The translations under genes were made by a program, and so were the position numbers. This document shows, one piece after another, positions 1 to 8,797 of a DNA stretch of 54,391 nucleotides; positions within the stretch are counted from its first letter, which is position 1; each line of letters starts with the position of its first letter. This stretch comes from Bacillota bacterium. Lineage in GTDB: Bacteria > Bacillota > SHA-98 > UBA4971. A model generated the notes under the pieces. The model saw only the letters and a program-made list of their open reading frames with translations, was not told the origin of the DNA and did no database searches. The stretch lies in assembly GCA_029551185.1 (NCBI GenBank), contig JAKPFY010000239.1, forward strand, positions 1-54,391. The letters run 5' to 3'.

Positions 1-341
1 AATTCGGCCGCATGCTTCGCTGGGGGGCTTGGCACCTTATACCTTCCGCCAGCAGCATGCATGCAAACCTGCAGCCTGATGAAAGGAGGAGCTGTTCGGA
101 TCATTCTCGCGGACCGTGTCTTGACAGTGGGGGGCACTTTGGAGCCTCCTGCCTCAAGAACAGCCTTAACGTTACTCAGGGACTGCAGTGTTTGGTCCTC
201 GACACTTTCCGGTATCTCCCCTGTTACAGGATGAACCGGGAGTTGGCCGGATACAAACAGGAATCCGTTCCCTTTCACTCCCTGAGAATAAGGTCCTATT
301 GCTTTAGGTGCAGCATCTGTTTTGATGTATTGCTTCTTCAT
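1..341 (-). CDS. ridA: RidA/YjgF-family enamine/imine deaminase, 5' part (runs off the window, possibly broken)
   Basis: Reading the minus strand from the ATG at 341 gives an N-terminus beginning MKKQYIKTDAAPKAIGPYSQ, followed by FLFVSGQLPVHPVTGEI and LSNVKAVLEAGGS. This is the characteristic first half of RidA proteins, which hydrolyse reactive enamine/imine intermediates released by PLP enzymes. The start is supported by AAGGAG at 354-359. The frame stays open to base 1. However, after about residue 61 (below about position 160) I cannot see the expected continuation (VVKTTVFL..., the PPAR motif and the LVEIEA tail), so the gene may be frameshifted, degenerate or misassembled near the edge. 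It lies downstream of an aminotransferase on the same strand, a sensible partner because such enzymes generate RidA substrates. Confident for the family, unsure whether the gene is intact. Confidence 0.7.
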   Translation of the reverse strand, partial: MKKQYIKTDAAPKAIGPYSQGVKGNGFLFVSGQLPVHPVTGEIPESVEDQTLQSLSNVKAVLEAGGSKVPPTVKTRSARMIRTAPPFIRLQVCMHAAGGRYKVPSPPAKHAAE

Positions 342-603
342 TTGCTACTACCAGCTCCTTACATTTACCAAGTTGCGTCTTACGAGCCTCTGATTATATT
401 TTGTCGATCGCATCATGTTTAATTCGACATCTGCTGCATAAAACCTCCAAAGCGCTCGGGTTCTTGATCTTATTTCTTGAGGCGACTTCTTCGCGTTTGA
501 TAGCTCTGATATTACAACTTCTAAGGGCTGTCCGAGCCGGCTCCACTGCTTTAATGACCTCGAAATCAGGCTGAAAGACCCAGTAAACTGATCTGTAGCA
601 GTT

Positions 604-1791
604 CTATACAGCCTTATACGCTTCCCTGGCTGCAGAAACCCCGACCCCGGCTTCCATATGGAATCCTTGAGCAGCAAGGGCTTCTTCCAGGGCGGCAAGG
701 ACAAGCATGACGTTTTCACGGTTACAAGAATGGCCCATAAGACCTATGCGCCAGATACGTCCCTTGATCGGGCCGAGGCCGCCGCCTATCTCCAACCCAT
801 AATTGGTCAATAGGTAATTGCGCACACCGGCATCGTCCACGCCTTCAGGGATTATAACTGAATTCAACATCGGAGCCTGGTAGCCACTCTGGGCAAACAG
901 TTCAAGACCCATAGCGGTAAGGCCCGCCTTCAGCGCATTGCTGTGAAGAATGTGTCTGGCGAATCTGGCTTCAAGCCCCTCTTCATGAATGATGCGGAGA
1001 CTCTCATAGAGAGCATAAATCATATTGATAGGCGCAGTATGGTGGTAGAACCGCTCCTTACCCCAATAGCTACGAAGCATCGTTATGTCAAGATACCAGC
1101 TCTGCACCTTGTTCTTACGGGCGGCCAGCTTCTCCTCAGCCCGCTTGTTTACGGTAATAGGGGCCAGTCCCGGAGGACAGGATAAGCACTTCTGAGTACC
1201 GCTATAGACCACGTCCATTCCGTCTTCGTCCACGCGGACAGGGGCGCCGCCCAGAGAAGTCACAGCGTCCACCACCAGGAGCGCTCCATACTTCTTGGCG
1301 ATTTCCGCTACAGATTTTATGGGCTGCAGCACTCCGGTGGATGTCTCCGCATGCACAATCCCTACGATATCTGCAGGACGGTCTTTTAGCGCCTTTTCAA
1401 TTTCGTCGGGCTCGATGATCTTTCCCCACTCTCCTTGGATAACTGCAAGCTCCCCGCCGCATCTTTGGACGATATCCGCCATCCTTTCACCAAAGAGCCC
1501 GTTTATGCATATAAGAACCTTATCGCCGGGCTCGATAAAGTTGACCAAGGCAGTCTCCATACCGGCGCTTCCTGTACCTGATATGGGAATGGTGAACTCA
1601 TTCGACGTCATAAACGTCTTAGTCAAGAGGTCCTTGGTTAGGTTCATTATGTCCAGGAACTCCTTATCAAGATGACCAATGAGCGGCGCTGAAAGCGCAC
1701 GAAGCACTCGGGGATGAACATTGCTCGGCCCGGGTCCCATTAATATTCTACCTTTTGTTCGAATCTCGGGGTATCTCTCCATGTCAGTCAT
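604..1791 (-). CDS. Class V PLP-dependent aminotransferase (alanine/serine-glyoxylate type)
   Basis: This is a PLP-dependent aminotransferase of the alanine-glyoxylate / serine-glyoxylate / serine-pyruvate group, about 395 aa, the usual family length. Visible motifs are the N-terminal LMGPGPSNVHPRVL, the glycine-rich ISGTGSAGMETA that holds the cofactor phosphate, VVDAVTSLGG with the cofactor aspartate, and SGTQKCLSCPPG, whose lysine (about residue 201) should form the Schiff base. A GTG at 1803 is possible, but GAGGAGGTG at 1801-1809 sits at proper distance from the ATG at 1791, so I chose that start. The natural amino donor cannot be read from sequence. Ureidoglycine-glyoxylate aminotransferases (PucG) are close relatives, and a purine-nitrogen role is a real alternative. 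The gene is followed, 262 bases later, by a RidA-like gene. Confidence 0.88.
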   Translation of the reverse strand: MTDMERYPEIRTKGRILMGPGPSNVHPRVLRALSAPLIGHLDKEFLDIMNLTKDLLTKTFMTSNEFTIPISGTGSAGMETALVNFIEPGDKVLICINGLFGERMADIVQRCGGELAVIQGEWGKIIEPDEIEKALKDRPADIVGIVHAETSTGVLQPIKSVAEIAKKYGALLVVDAVTSLGGAPVRVDEDGMDVVYSGTQKCLSCPPGLAPITVNKRAEEKLAARKNKVQSWYLDITMLRSYWGKERFYHHTAPINMIYALYESLRIIHEEGLEARFARHILHSNALKAGLTAMGLELFAQSGYQAPMLNSVIIPEGVDDAGVRNYLLTNYGLEIGGGLGPIKGRIWRIGLMGHSCNRENVMLVLAALEEALAAQGFHMEAGVGVSAAREAYKAV

Positions 1792-1803
1792 GGAACGCTG
1801 CAC

Positions 1804-2040
1804 CTCCTCGGGCTTTCTCTATGCATCATACCATCTACGCGTGAGGTGCGGCAACAAGGGCGCTCCGCCACTCAGTTGCGGGAACATCCCGTCTTCTGTC
1901 CTACTTCTGTCTCACCAATGAAACACATCACTGTAAGTGGAAGACATATATGAATTCAGCAATAACTTCAACTTTTACACTAATTGACCTTCTACCGAAG
2001 GCTAATTCGTTCTTTCATCCACATGGCTCCGGAACGAGAT
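1804..2040. other. Non-coding stretch between grpE and the aminotransferase gene
   Basis: No convincing gene is present on either strand. On the minus strand it should contain the promoter and leader of the aminotransferase gene. Short self-complementary stretches are visible (GGGATGTTCCC, and GGCGG pairing with CCGC), but they do not match a riboswitch or T-box pattern that I recognise. Confidence 0.4.
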
Positions 2041-2072
2041 TTAGCAGGGAGAGCCCAGCCCCTCCCTGCTAA
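2041..2072 (-). terminator. Strong stem-loop downstream of grpE, probable terminator
   Basis: Perfect 11-bp arms (TTAGCAGGGAG at 2041-2051 and CTCCCTGCTAA at 2062-2072) enclose a 10-base loop, 55 bases past the grpE stop. There is no clear U-tract on the minus strand, so termination efficiency is uncertain; the hairpin may instead protect the 3' end of the hspR-dnaK-grpE transcript. Confidence 0.6.
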
Positions 2073-2127
2073 AATAATACTTTCCTGTTCAACCTGCATT
2101 CCCGTATCAATATAACCTGGCTTTTAC

Positions 2128-2733
2128 CTAGCTGTCTGTCGGCCTCGCCACACGAACCATGGAAGCCCTGATAACTTCATCTTCATAAGTGTATCCTCTC
2201 CTAAGCTCATCCACAACAGTATCTGTGTCTACATCGCCGTCGTCACACACAGCCACTGCTTCATGGAAGTTAGGATCAAACGGCAGACCTACTGCCTCGA
2301 TAGGCTCGACTCCTTCAGCAGCAAGGATATCCAGGAGCTTTCTCATGATCATCTCGACACCTTCGCGCAAGGCTTCATAGTCAGCCTCCGCAGCCAAGGC
2401 ACGCTCCATGTCATCAACAACTGTAAGGAGCTTGAGAATCATGTCCTTTTTGCCGGATCGTATGTGAAAGGCGAGATCTCTCGCCATCCTACGCTGGTAA
2501 TTGTTGAGATCAGCTAAGGCACGCAAATACATGTTCCAGTTCTCGGCGGCTTTAGCTTCAGTTTCCGCTAATCTTTCCTCCAGATCCTCCCGGGTTTCGA
2601 CGTCCCCAGTCATGGTGTCGCAAGTTTCGACTCCCTCCGGAGCTATAACTTCCTCAGCCGCATTATTTTCGGCAGTTAACTCACGGGAATCTGCACACGG
2701 ATCTTGTCTTTCAGACTTCATTTGCATAGTCAC
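2128..2733 (-). CDS. grpE: Nucleotide exchange factor GrpE
   Basis: GrpE exchanges ADP for ATP on DnaK and so resets the chaperone cycle. The protein is about 200 aa with the usual layout: an acidic, poorly conserved first 50 residues, a long coiled coil (around LEERLAETEAKAAENWN), the conserved RALADLNNYQRRMARD segment, and the C-terminal beta domain containing GVEPIEAVGLPFDPNFHEAV and a tail with SMVRVA. It follows dnaK by 28 bases and is the last gene of the hspR-dnaK-grpE operon. Three in-frame starts are close together (GTG 2733, ATG 2727, ATG 2721); AGGCGG upstream does not decide between them. No dnaJ follows, and a strong stem-loop lies 55 bases downstream. Confidence 0.95.
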   Translation of the reverse strand: MTMQMKSERQDPCADSRELTAENNAAEEVIAPEGVETCDTMTGDVETREDLEERLAETEAKAAENWNMYLRALADLNNYQRRMARDLAFHIRSGKKDMILKLLTVVDDMERALAAEADYEALREGVEMIMRKLLDILAAEGVEPIEAVGLPFDPNFHEAVAVCDDGDVDTDTVVDELRRGYTYEDEVIRASMVRVARPTDS

Positions 2734-2761
2734 CGCCTATCATTCATATATACCGTTCCCT

Positions 2762-4690
2762 TCAATCTACGGATTTGAAGTCAGCATCAATAACATCATC
2801 GTCTCCGCCATTGGAGTCAGATCCGTCGGCCCCGGCTGTGTTGCCGTAGTCAGGCCCGCCGCCGGACTCGCTGCCTGAAGATGCCTGAGCAGCCTTATAT
2901 ATCTCCTCAGACATTTTGTAAGAAGCTTCTTTCACTTCTTCCATAAATTGTCTGATAGACTCTATGTCATCATCGGCAATAGCCTTCTTAAGCCGTTCGA
3001 GTTCAGATTCTATCTTGGCTTTTGTCTCCTCTGGGATCTTATCCCCGGATTCCTTCAAAGTCCTCTCAGTCGTATACACCAGGGTATCAGCAGCATTCTT
3101 TAATTCAACTTCTTCACGACGCTTCCTGTCTTCCTCGGCAGCCTGTTCCGCAGCACGCACCAGATTTTCGATTTCTTCTTTCGACAGCTGTGTGGATGCA
3201 GTGATTGTAATGCGCTGCTCTTTCCCGGTTCCCAGATCCTTTGCAGTTACGTTGACTATGCCGTTGGCATCAATATCAAAAGTCACCTCAATCTGTGGAA
3301 TTCCGCGGGGTGCAGGAGGAATTCCGTGTAACATGAACCGCCCGAGCGTCCTATTATCTCGCGCGAATTCACGCTCGCCTTGGAGCACATGGATGTCAAC
3401 AGACGTCTGTCCGTCTGCAGCTGTACTGAATATCTGGCTCTTGCGCGTAGGTATAGTCGTATTTCTCTCAATTAACTTCGTGAACACGCCGCCAAGGGTC
3501 TCTATACCCAATGAAAGAGGAGTTACGTCTAAGAGAACTATGTCCTTTACTTCTCCGGATAGGACTCCTGCTTGAATGGCTGCGCCGACTGCTACGACTT
3601 CGTCCGGATTTACGCCCCGGTGAGGCTCCTTGCCGGTAAGATTCTTCACGAGATTCTGTATTACAGGCATTCGAGTAGCGCCACCTACCAATACCACTTC
3701 ATCGATATCATCAATAGAGAGTTTTGCGTCAGCAATAGCCTGCCTAAACGGCCCTTTGCACCTTTCAGTAAGATCTCCGGTGAGCTCCTCGAATTTAGCT
3801 CGGGTAATCTTTGTTTCCAAGTGCTTTGGACCGGTCTGATCCGCGGTAATGAACGGAAGGCTGATAGTAGTTTCAAAAACCTGAGACAGCTCGATCTTGG
3901 CCTTCTCAGCAGCTTCAATCAGCCTCTGTAACGCTTGGCGGTCTTTTCTAAGGTCAATGCCTTGGTCGCGCTGAAATTCGTTTGCAATATACTCCACAAG
4001 CCTTTGGTCGTAGTCATCGCCGCCAAGGTGCGTATCGCCTGCAGTGGACTTGACTTCAAATACGCCTTCGCCTACTTCCAGTATTGACACGTCGAACGTG
4101 CCACCGCCTAAGTCCCATACGAGAATCGTCTCATTCTTTTTCTTATCAAGCCCATAAGCTAACGCAGCAGCTGTAGGCTCATTGATAATCCGAAGAACTT
4201 CAAGCCCGGCTATACGTCCGGCGTCCTTAGTCGCTTGTCTCTGCGAGTCGTTGAAATACGCGGGAACTGTAATAACCGCCTGAGTAACGGATTCTCCCAA
4301 GAACTTCTCCGCATCCATCTTCATCTTTTGAAGAATCATCGCTGAAATTTCTTCAGGGGAATAATCCTTTCCCGTGGCCGGAACATCGAATCTTACCCCA
4401 TTATTCGGGCCTGCGCTCACCCTATACGGAACACGCCCCCGCTCCTCTTTGATTTCGTCATAGCGACGTCCCATAAAGCGCTTGATAGAGTAAAGTGTGT
4501 TTTCAGGGTTTAGTACAGCCTGCCTCCTGGCAAGTTGGCCAACCAACCTTTCACCGTTCTTGCTGAAACCTACTACTGATGGGGTTAACCTCGCTCCTTC
4601 CGCGTTTACGATTACCGTGGGATTCCCGCCTTCCATTACGGCGATTGCTGAGTTTGTTGTGCCGAGGTCAATGCCAACGACTTTCCCCAT
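2762..4690 (-). CDS. dnaK: Molecular chaperone DnaK (Hsp70)
   Basis: This is a full-length Hsp70, 642 aa. The ATPase domain begins [14 protein letters not shown] and contains [20 protein letters not shown], the phosphate-binding [11 protein letters not shown] and [11 protein letters not shown]; the linker and substrate domain follow with [14 protein letters not shown]. The glycine/serine-rich tail ends in [10 protein letters not shown], a variant of the usual bacterial DnaK end. The ATG at 4690 has GGAGAG at good distance. It lies 62 bases after hspR and 28 bases before grpE on the same strand. Placing dnaK directly behind an hspR repressor gene implies HspR feedback control, as known in actinomycetes, where DnaK acts as the HspR co-repressor. 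Confidence 0.98.
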   Translation of the reverse strand: MGKVVGIDLGTTNSAIAVMEGGNPTVIVNAEGARLTPSVVGFSKNGERLVGQLARRQAVLNPENTLYSIKRFMGRRYDEIKEERGRVPYRVSAGPNNGVRFDVPATGKDYSPEEISAMILQKMKMDAEKFLGESVTQAVITVPAYFNDSQRQATKDAGRIAGLEVLRIINEPTAAALAYGLDKKKNETILVWDLGGGTFDVSILEVGEGVFEVKSTAGDTHLGGDDYDQRLVEYIANEFQRDQGIDLRKDRQALQRLIEAAEKAKIELSQVFETTISLPFITADQTGPKHLETKITRAKFEELTGDLTERCKGPFRQAIADAKLSIDDIDEVVLVGGATRMPVIQNLVKNLTGKEPHRGVNPDEVVAVGAAIQAGVLSGEVKDIVLLDVTPLSLGIETLGGVFTKLIERNTTIPTRKSQIFSTAADGQTSVDIHVLQGEREFARDNRTLGRFMLHGIPPAPRGIPQIEVTFDIDANGIVNVTAKDLGTGKEQRITITASTQLSKEEIENLVRAAEQAAEEDRKRREEVELKNAADTLVYTTERTLKESGDKIPEETKAKIESELERLKKAIADDDIESIRQFMEEVKEASYKMSEEIYKAAQASSGSESGGGPDYGNTAGADGSDSNGGDDDVIDADFKSVD

Positions 4691-4752
4691 TGTAATTCTC
4701 TCCTTCCATTCGCGAGCTCATCTAATAGAATAACCGAAACCGTTATGCCTCC

Positions 4753-5094
4753 TCAAGACTGGCCGTCACCCTCATCGCAGTTGGAATCCGGGGAAGTTCT
4801 CTTAGCACGTTCGATAATCTCACGATACTTAATTGTCATCTTTCCCATTTTCGATTCCATCTCGAGGATGATCTTGACTCCTGCGAGGTTGACGCCCTCT
4901 TCAGAAACCAGGGTGCGTATGCGTTGTAGCAACAATAGATCATTCTCAGAGTACAGCCTGATATTGGCTTCAGTGCGGTGAGGTTCCAGTAAACCTTCCC
5001 GCTCAATCACCCTCAAAGTCTGTGGACTGACTCCGAGCAAACGAGCGGCCACGCCAATTGTATAAACCGGTTCATCAGGACCATGTAACCTCAA
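4753..5094 (-). CDS. hspR: HspR, MerR-family heat-shock repressor
   Basis: This 113-aa DNA-binding protein has a MerR-type N-terminal helix-turn-helix (VYTIGVAARLLGVSPQTLRVIEREGLL), the RLYSENDL signature, and a short helical C-terminus in place of an effector domain, as in HspR. HspR represses chaperone operons, and its position as first gene before dnaK-grpE supports that role. The start is a TTG at 5094, backed by AGGTGA six to seven bases upstream. A sigma-A-type promoter lies at 5131-5160. I looked for the classical HAIR operator (CTTGAGT-N7-ACTCAAG) and saw only a half-like CTTGAT overlapping the -35 box, so the operator here may have diverged. Confidence 0.9.
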   Translation of the reverse strand: MRLHGPDEPVYTIGVAARLLGVSPQTLRVIEREGLLEPHRTEANIRLYSENDLLLLQRIRTLVSEEGVNLAGVKIILEMESKMGKMTIKYREIIERAKRTSPDSNCDEGDGQS

Positions 5095-5130
5095 CTCTGG
5101 TCACCTCGGGTATTTTGGGTTCCAGTGGAT

Positions 5131-5160
5131 ATTATAATCTATATAAGGAAGTTGCATCAA
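5131..5160 (-). promoter_or_regulatory. Sigma-A-type promoter of the hspR-dnaK-grpE operon
   Basis: On the minus strand, TTGATG (5160-5155) and a perfect TATAAT (5136-5131) are separated by 18 bases, with transcription expected to start near 5124. The ribosome site and TTG start of hspR follow. The half-site CTTGAT overlaps the -35 box, where an HspR operator could act. Confidence 0.65.
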
Positions 5161-5442
5161 GCCTCATATAACATGTTTTATAAGAAAGTTATATTGATTG
5201 GTTTAATGTTCTTTATTAATAGCAAATAACTGACTCTCCTTCTTAAACTAACATTTTCTTCATCTTCTGATTGCCCCGATATGTTCGGAACCGCCATGAA
5301 AGCAGAGCCGGCCTATTCATACTGTAAACTCCGTAAGCTGATCCGGAATGCAAAACAGAGGACAAACGACTTCTATGTCGAAAGCTGAAAAATATAGTCA
5401 CTGATTCCACATAGGCGTAACATAAAGGAAGGTGTTCCCACT
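5161..5442. other. Divergent intergenic region between hspR and the M20 hydrolase gene
   Basis: Together with the hspR promoter this makes a 348-base divergent gap. The AT-rich part at 5160-5260 is suitable for promoters, but I cannot point to a convincing plus-strand -35/-10 pair or a sigma-54 site. AAGGAAGGTG shortly before 5443 is the ribosome site of the hydrolase gene. Confidence 0.4.
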
Positions 5443-6633
5443 ATGCTTGATTCCATTCGTCGCGATAAACTGGTCAGACTCTGCAGGGACATGATTTGCT
5501 GTCCCAGTCCTTCAGGACACGAAGACCGTATAGTGAACCTTATCCGTGATACCATGATATCTCTTGGGTACAATGAAGTCAGCATAGACAGATACGGCAA
5601 TGTAATCGGCAGGATTATCTTTCCTACACCCGGCAATAGAATACTTTTCGATGGACATATGGATCATGTTGACGTAAGTAGCCCGGAAGAATGGACCGTA
5701 CCGCCTTTTTCAGGAACAATCAAAGACAACCGTGTCTACGGACGTGGGGCCAGCGACATGAAAGGCAGCCTGGCTGCGATGATTCTGGCTGCAGCGTACC
5801 TTCGGGAAGACTACGGACACATGCTTCGAGGAGAAATCATTGTAGCAGGCATTGTCCACGAGGAATGCTTCGAAGGAGTAGCCAGTGGAGAAGTAGGCGA
5901 ATCATACAAGCCTGACTATGTTGTAATAGGGGAAGCCTCCCAGCTGAACCTGAATGTGGGACAACGAGGACGAGCTGAAATAGTAGTCGAAACTCAAGGG
6001 AAATCAGCCCATTCCTCAAATCCTGAGGCCGGGCTTAATGCCGTAAAGAAAATGGTAAAAATTATCTCAGCAATTGAACACCAATACATGCCTCCAACCC
6101 ATCCGTTCTTAGGGAAAGGCATCATCGAACTTACAGATATAATTTCATCACCCTATCCAGGCGCAAGCGTCGTCCCTGAGAAGTGTAAGGTGACATTCGA
6201 CAGAAGACTTCTTGTAGGAGAAACTGAAGAATCCGTCTTAGGGGAAATCGAGTCTGTCATTGCCCGTATCGCCGAAGATGACCCCGAGCTCAAGGCAGCT
6301 GTAAAGTTGGCAGTCGGAGAAGCTAAGTGTTATACAGGTGAACTGATACAGGCTAAGCGATTCGCACCTGCATGGCTTATTGACCGGAATCACGAATTCG
6401 TCAGAAAATCTCTGGACGGACTTCATGAAGCAGGCCTGAAACCTAAGATCTCCAAGTACGATTTTTGCACTAATGGGAGTTACTATGCAGGTATCGCAGG
6501 TATCCCTACAGTAGGCTTCGGAGCGTCACGGGAAGACCTGGCCCACGTGACGGATGAGTACATTGAGATCGAGCAACTGGAAGGCGCATGCTTAGGTTAC
6601 TACGGAATTGCCAGGTCTGTCCTGTCTGTCTAG
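5443..6633 (+). CDS. ygeY: YgeY-family M20 metallohydrolase
   Basis: This 396-aa zinc-dependent amidohydrolase of the M20 family is closest in appearance to the YgeY group (selenium-metabolism-linked hydrolases). Metal-site motifs are visible: DGHMDHVD (H72, D74), GRGASDMKG (bridging D105) and HEE (E140 general base, E141). The dimerisation domain (about 180-290) begins with the conserved QRGRAEIVVETQGKSAHSS, and a metal-ligand region with VTDEYIEIEQL lies near the C-terminus. The ATG at 5443 follows AAGGAAGGTG. The natural substrate is unknown; relatives act on N-acyl or carbamoyl amino acids. The gene lies about 50 bases before the PrpR-type activator and could be co-transcribed with it. 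I see no selenium genes in the window. Confidence 0.85.
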   Translation: MLDSIRRDKLVRLCRDMICCPSPSGHEDRIVNLIRDTMISLGYNEVSIDRYGNVIGRIIFPTPGNRILFDGHMDHVDVSSPEEWTVPPFSGTIKDNRVYGRGASDMKGSLAAMILAAAYLREDYGHMLRGEIIVAGIVHEECFEGVASGEVGESYKPDYVVIGEASQLNLNVGQRGRAEIVVETQGKSAHSSNPEAGLNAVKKMVKIISAIEHQYMPPTHPFLGKGIIELTDIISSPYPGASVVPEKCKVTFDRRLLVGETEESVLGEIESVIARIAEDDPELKAAVKLAVGEAKCYTGELIQAKRFAPAWLIDRNHEFVRKSLDGLHEAGLKPKISKYDFCTNGSYYAGIAGIPTVGFGASREDLAHVTDEYIEIEQLEGACLGYYGIARSVLSV

Positions 6634-6684
6634 TCGGATTATCCATCATAATCCATCATAAGTACTTATCATGAGGTGAATCCA

Positions 6685-8580
6685 ATGACACAAATTGCTC
6701 TCATTGCGCCGTGTGATAGTCTAGCATCCATTGCAGCGAAAACAGCCAAAAAGACAGATATGGACTTACGAGTGGAGACTTCTTTACTCGATGATGCCAT
6801 AGACGTAGCAAAACAACTGCAATCTGAAGGCATACAAGTCCTTATCAGTCGCGGCGGCACAGCACTGGTACTGCAAAACGCTCCTGAGTTAAACCTACCA
6901 GTAGTTGAAATCAGAGTAACAGCCTACGATGTAGTCCGAGCCATAGCCAAAGCCAAAGATTTCGGCCTACGCATAGGCGTAATCGGTTTTGAAAACATGG
7001 TTCTGGGTGCAAGTACCTTGGAAACAATATCGCCAGCTACCATACAAGAGTTCTTACTGGAGTCTCCCTATGAGGTTGAGAACAAAGTCCAAAGCGCCAT
7101 AAGACAGGGCATGGATACCCTAATCGGTGGTGTCATAACTGTAAAGACTGCTGAGAAACTCGGCATTAACGCTGTTCTAATCGAATCAGGTCCGGAAGCT
7201 ATAAGACACGCGCTTGACGAAGCAATACGAGTGTTACAGGTAAAGAAACAGGAAAACGCCAAAGCTGAACAGGTTAGGCTGATTCTGGACAGTGTATCAG
7301 ACGGTATTGTGTCGTTCGACAGCAGAGAACGAATCACCCTTTTTAGTCAAGCCATGGAGAATCTAACCGGGGTTCGAAGGGAAGATGCGATAGGCAAGAA
7401 TGTAGCGAAGATCATCCCTAAGATTCACTCCACAAGGAGATCCGCTTATACCAATGGTGTGGAACATCCGGAGATTCTAAGAGTAAATGAAACCTTGGTA
7501 AGTGTCAGCTCCGTACCCATCATGATTGATAATACTTGTGCCGGCACCGTAGTCACTTTTCAAGAAGTTAGCAGGCTTGAAACCCTTGAAAAAAACCTTC
7601 GTAGAAAACTATACTCCCATGGCCATATCGCCAGATTCAATTTCAGTGATATCATCGGAGAAAGCGACTGCATGAAGACTACAATGGCTATGGCCCGACG
7701 TTTTTCTGAAGTAGACTCAACAGTGCTCATTCTGGGTGAAACCGGTACCGGAAAAGAACTTTTCGCTCAAAGCATTCATAACAACAGTCCGAGAAAAAAC
7801 GGTCCTTTTGTCGCTGTTAACTGCGCAGTGCTGCCTGAGAATCTCCTCGAAAGCGAATTGTTCGGATATGTTGAAGGCGCTTTTACCGGAGCAAGAAAGG
7901 GAGGCAAACCCGGGCTATTCGAGTTAGCCCATGGAGGCACAATATTCCTCGATGAAATAGGCGCCTTGCCCTTGAGGCTCCACGGTCGTCTCCTTAGGGT
8001 GCTACAGGAGAAAGAGGTAATGCGGCTGGGAGACGACAAAATCATTCCGGTTGATGTACGGATAATCTCAGCGTCCAATAAGGACCTAAAAAAGTTGGTA
8101 CATCAAGGCGCTTTTCAGGAGGATCTCTATTACCGCCTTGATGTGCTAAAGCTTATTCTGCCTCCGTTACGTGAAAGATTGGAGGATATTCCGTTATTAG
8201 TGGAAGCCTTCTCAAATGCGATTTCTCGGGATATGGGAATACCCTTTAAAGGCTTCACCAATGATGCCCTTTCTCTCCTCTCAACTTATGACTGGCCTGG
8301 AAACGTCAGACAATTACGAAATACGATAGAGAAATGCATAGTCCTTTATCAAGGCAGTCCTGTCACAAAGCGGGATATGTTAACCGTGCTTTGCGATGAT
8401 CTGTATCACGCTCCTGACAACTTAGACAACGCGAATAAGCCTCTTCACCACATTGTAGATAAAACAACCAAAAAAGCAATTCTAAAAGCCTTGGAATCAA
8501 CAGGAGGGAATAAGGGTGAGGCAGCCCGTACCCTCGGCATTAGTCGGAGCACATTGTGGCGGAAGTTGCAAAATGAGTAA
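6685..8580 (+). CDS. PrpR-type sigma-54-dependent transcriptional activator
   Basis: This is an enhancer-binding protein of about 631 aa. Domain order: PrpR N-terminal sensor (about 5-190, residues such as LISRGGTALVLQ), PAS domain (about 205-310), AAA+ ATPase with Walker A GETGTGK (about 351-357), the sigma-54-contacting GAFTGA loop (about 398-403) and an arginine-rich DVRIISASNKDL stretch, then a Fis-type helix-turn-helix at the end (GNKGEAARTLGISRSTLWRKL). The ATG at 6685 is preferred over the GTG at 6676 because GAGGTG lies six bases before it. It is followed by an intergenic region with a perfect sigma-54 promoter in front of larA, so this protein very likely switches on the larA-tct-dehydrogenase operon. 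PrpR sensors bind small acids; the ligand here may be the transported hydroxy acid. Confidence 0.92.
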   Translation: MTQIALIAPCDSLASIAAKTAKKTDMDLRVETSLLDDAIDVAKQLQSEGIQVLISRGGTALVLQNAPELNLPVVEIRVTAYDVVRAIAKAKDFGLRIGVIGFENMVLGASTLETISPATIQEFLLESPYEVENKVQSAIRQGMDTLIGGVITVKTAEKLGINAVLIESGPEAIRHALDEAIRVLQVKKQENAKAEQVRLILDSVSDGIVSFDSRERITLFSQAMENLTGVRREDAIGKNVAKIIPKIHSTRRSAYTNGVEHPEILRVNETLVSVSSVPIMIDNTCAGTVVTFQEVSRLETLEKNLRRKLYSHGHIARFNFSDIIGESDCMKTTMAMARRFSEVDSTVLILGETGTGKELFAQSIHNNSPRKNGPFVAVNCAVLPENLLESELFGYVEGAFTGARKGGKPGLFELAHGGTIFLDEIGALPLRLHGRLLRVLQEKEVMRLGDDKIIPVDVRIISASNKDLKKLVHQGAFQEDLYYRLDVLKLILPPLRERLEDIPLLVEAFSNAISRDMGIPFKGFTNDALSLLSTYDWPGNVRQLRNTIEKCIVLYQGSPVTKRDMLTVLCDDLYHAPDNLDNANKPLHHIVDKTTKKAILKALESTGGNKGEAARTLGISRSTLWRKLQNE

Positions 8581-8615
8581 TCACAAATTGAAAATGTTTC
8601 ATTTATGAATAGACT

Positions 8616-8633
8616 TGTTGCGATATTGCAACA
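8616..8633. promoter_or_regulatory. Inverted repeat, candidate upstream activator site
   Basis: TGTTGC and GCAACA are separated by six bases, about 90 bases upstream of the -24 element of the larA promoter. That is the usual distance for an enhancer-binding-protein site. Assignment to the PrpR-type activator is inference from position and symmetry only. Confidence 0.45.
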
Positions 8634-8720
8634 TTTGTGCGTATCTGATTCCAACTCGCTAACTCCTCGCTGTCTCTCTTTCCCCCTGAAAGCTGCCTAC
8701 TATAAGCCTTGCCTATTAAT

Positions 8721-8736
8721 TGGCATGACTCTTGCA
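8721..8736 (+). promoter_or_regulatory. Sigma-54 (-24/-12) promoter of the larA-tct operon
   Basis: TGGCATGACTCTTGCA matches the RpoN consensus TGGCAYR-N4-TTGCW, with GG (8722-8723) and GC (8734-8735) exactly ten bases apart. Transcription should begin near 8748, leaving a leader of about 170 bases before larA. The sigma-54 activator gene ends 140 bases upstream. Confidence 0.88.
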
Positions 8737-8773
8737 TTATTTAGCGTGTAATAGACAAATTACATCATTCAAT

Positions 8774-8797
8774 CCAAGAATCTTACCAAGAATCTTA
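8774..8797 (+). repeat. Perfect tandem 12-bp repeat in the larA leader
   Basis: CCAAGAATCTTA occurs twice back to back in the transcribed leader, about 25 bases after the expected start site. The surrounding leader is rich in C and A with few G, so it should be unstructured. Function unknown. Confidence 0.7.

Noticed and set aside
1850-1900. Plus-strand AACAAGGGCGCTCCGCC, resembling the T-box antiterminator sequence.
   Set aside because: Not a match to the conserved TGGNACCGCG core, and no plus-strand gene follows for 3.5 kb.
5095-5442. Search for HAIR or CIRCE operators near hspR/dnaK.
   Set aside because: Neither CTTGAGT-N7-ACTCAAG nor TTAGCACTC-N9-GAGTGCTAA is present; only an isolated CTTGAT half.
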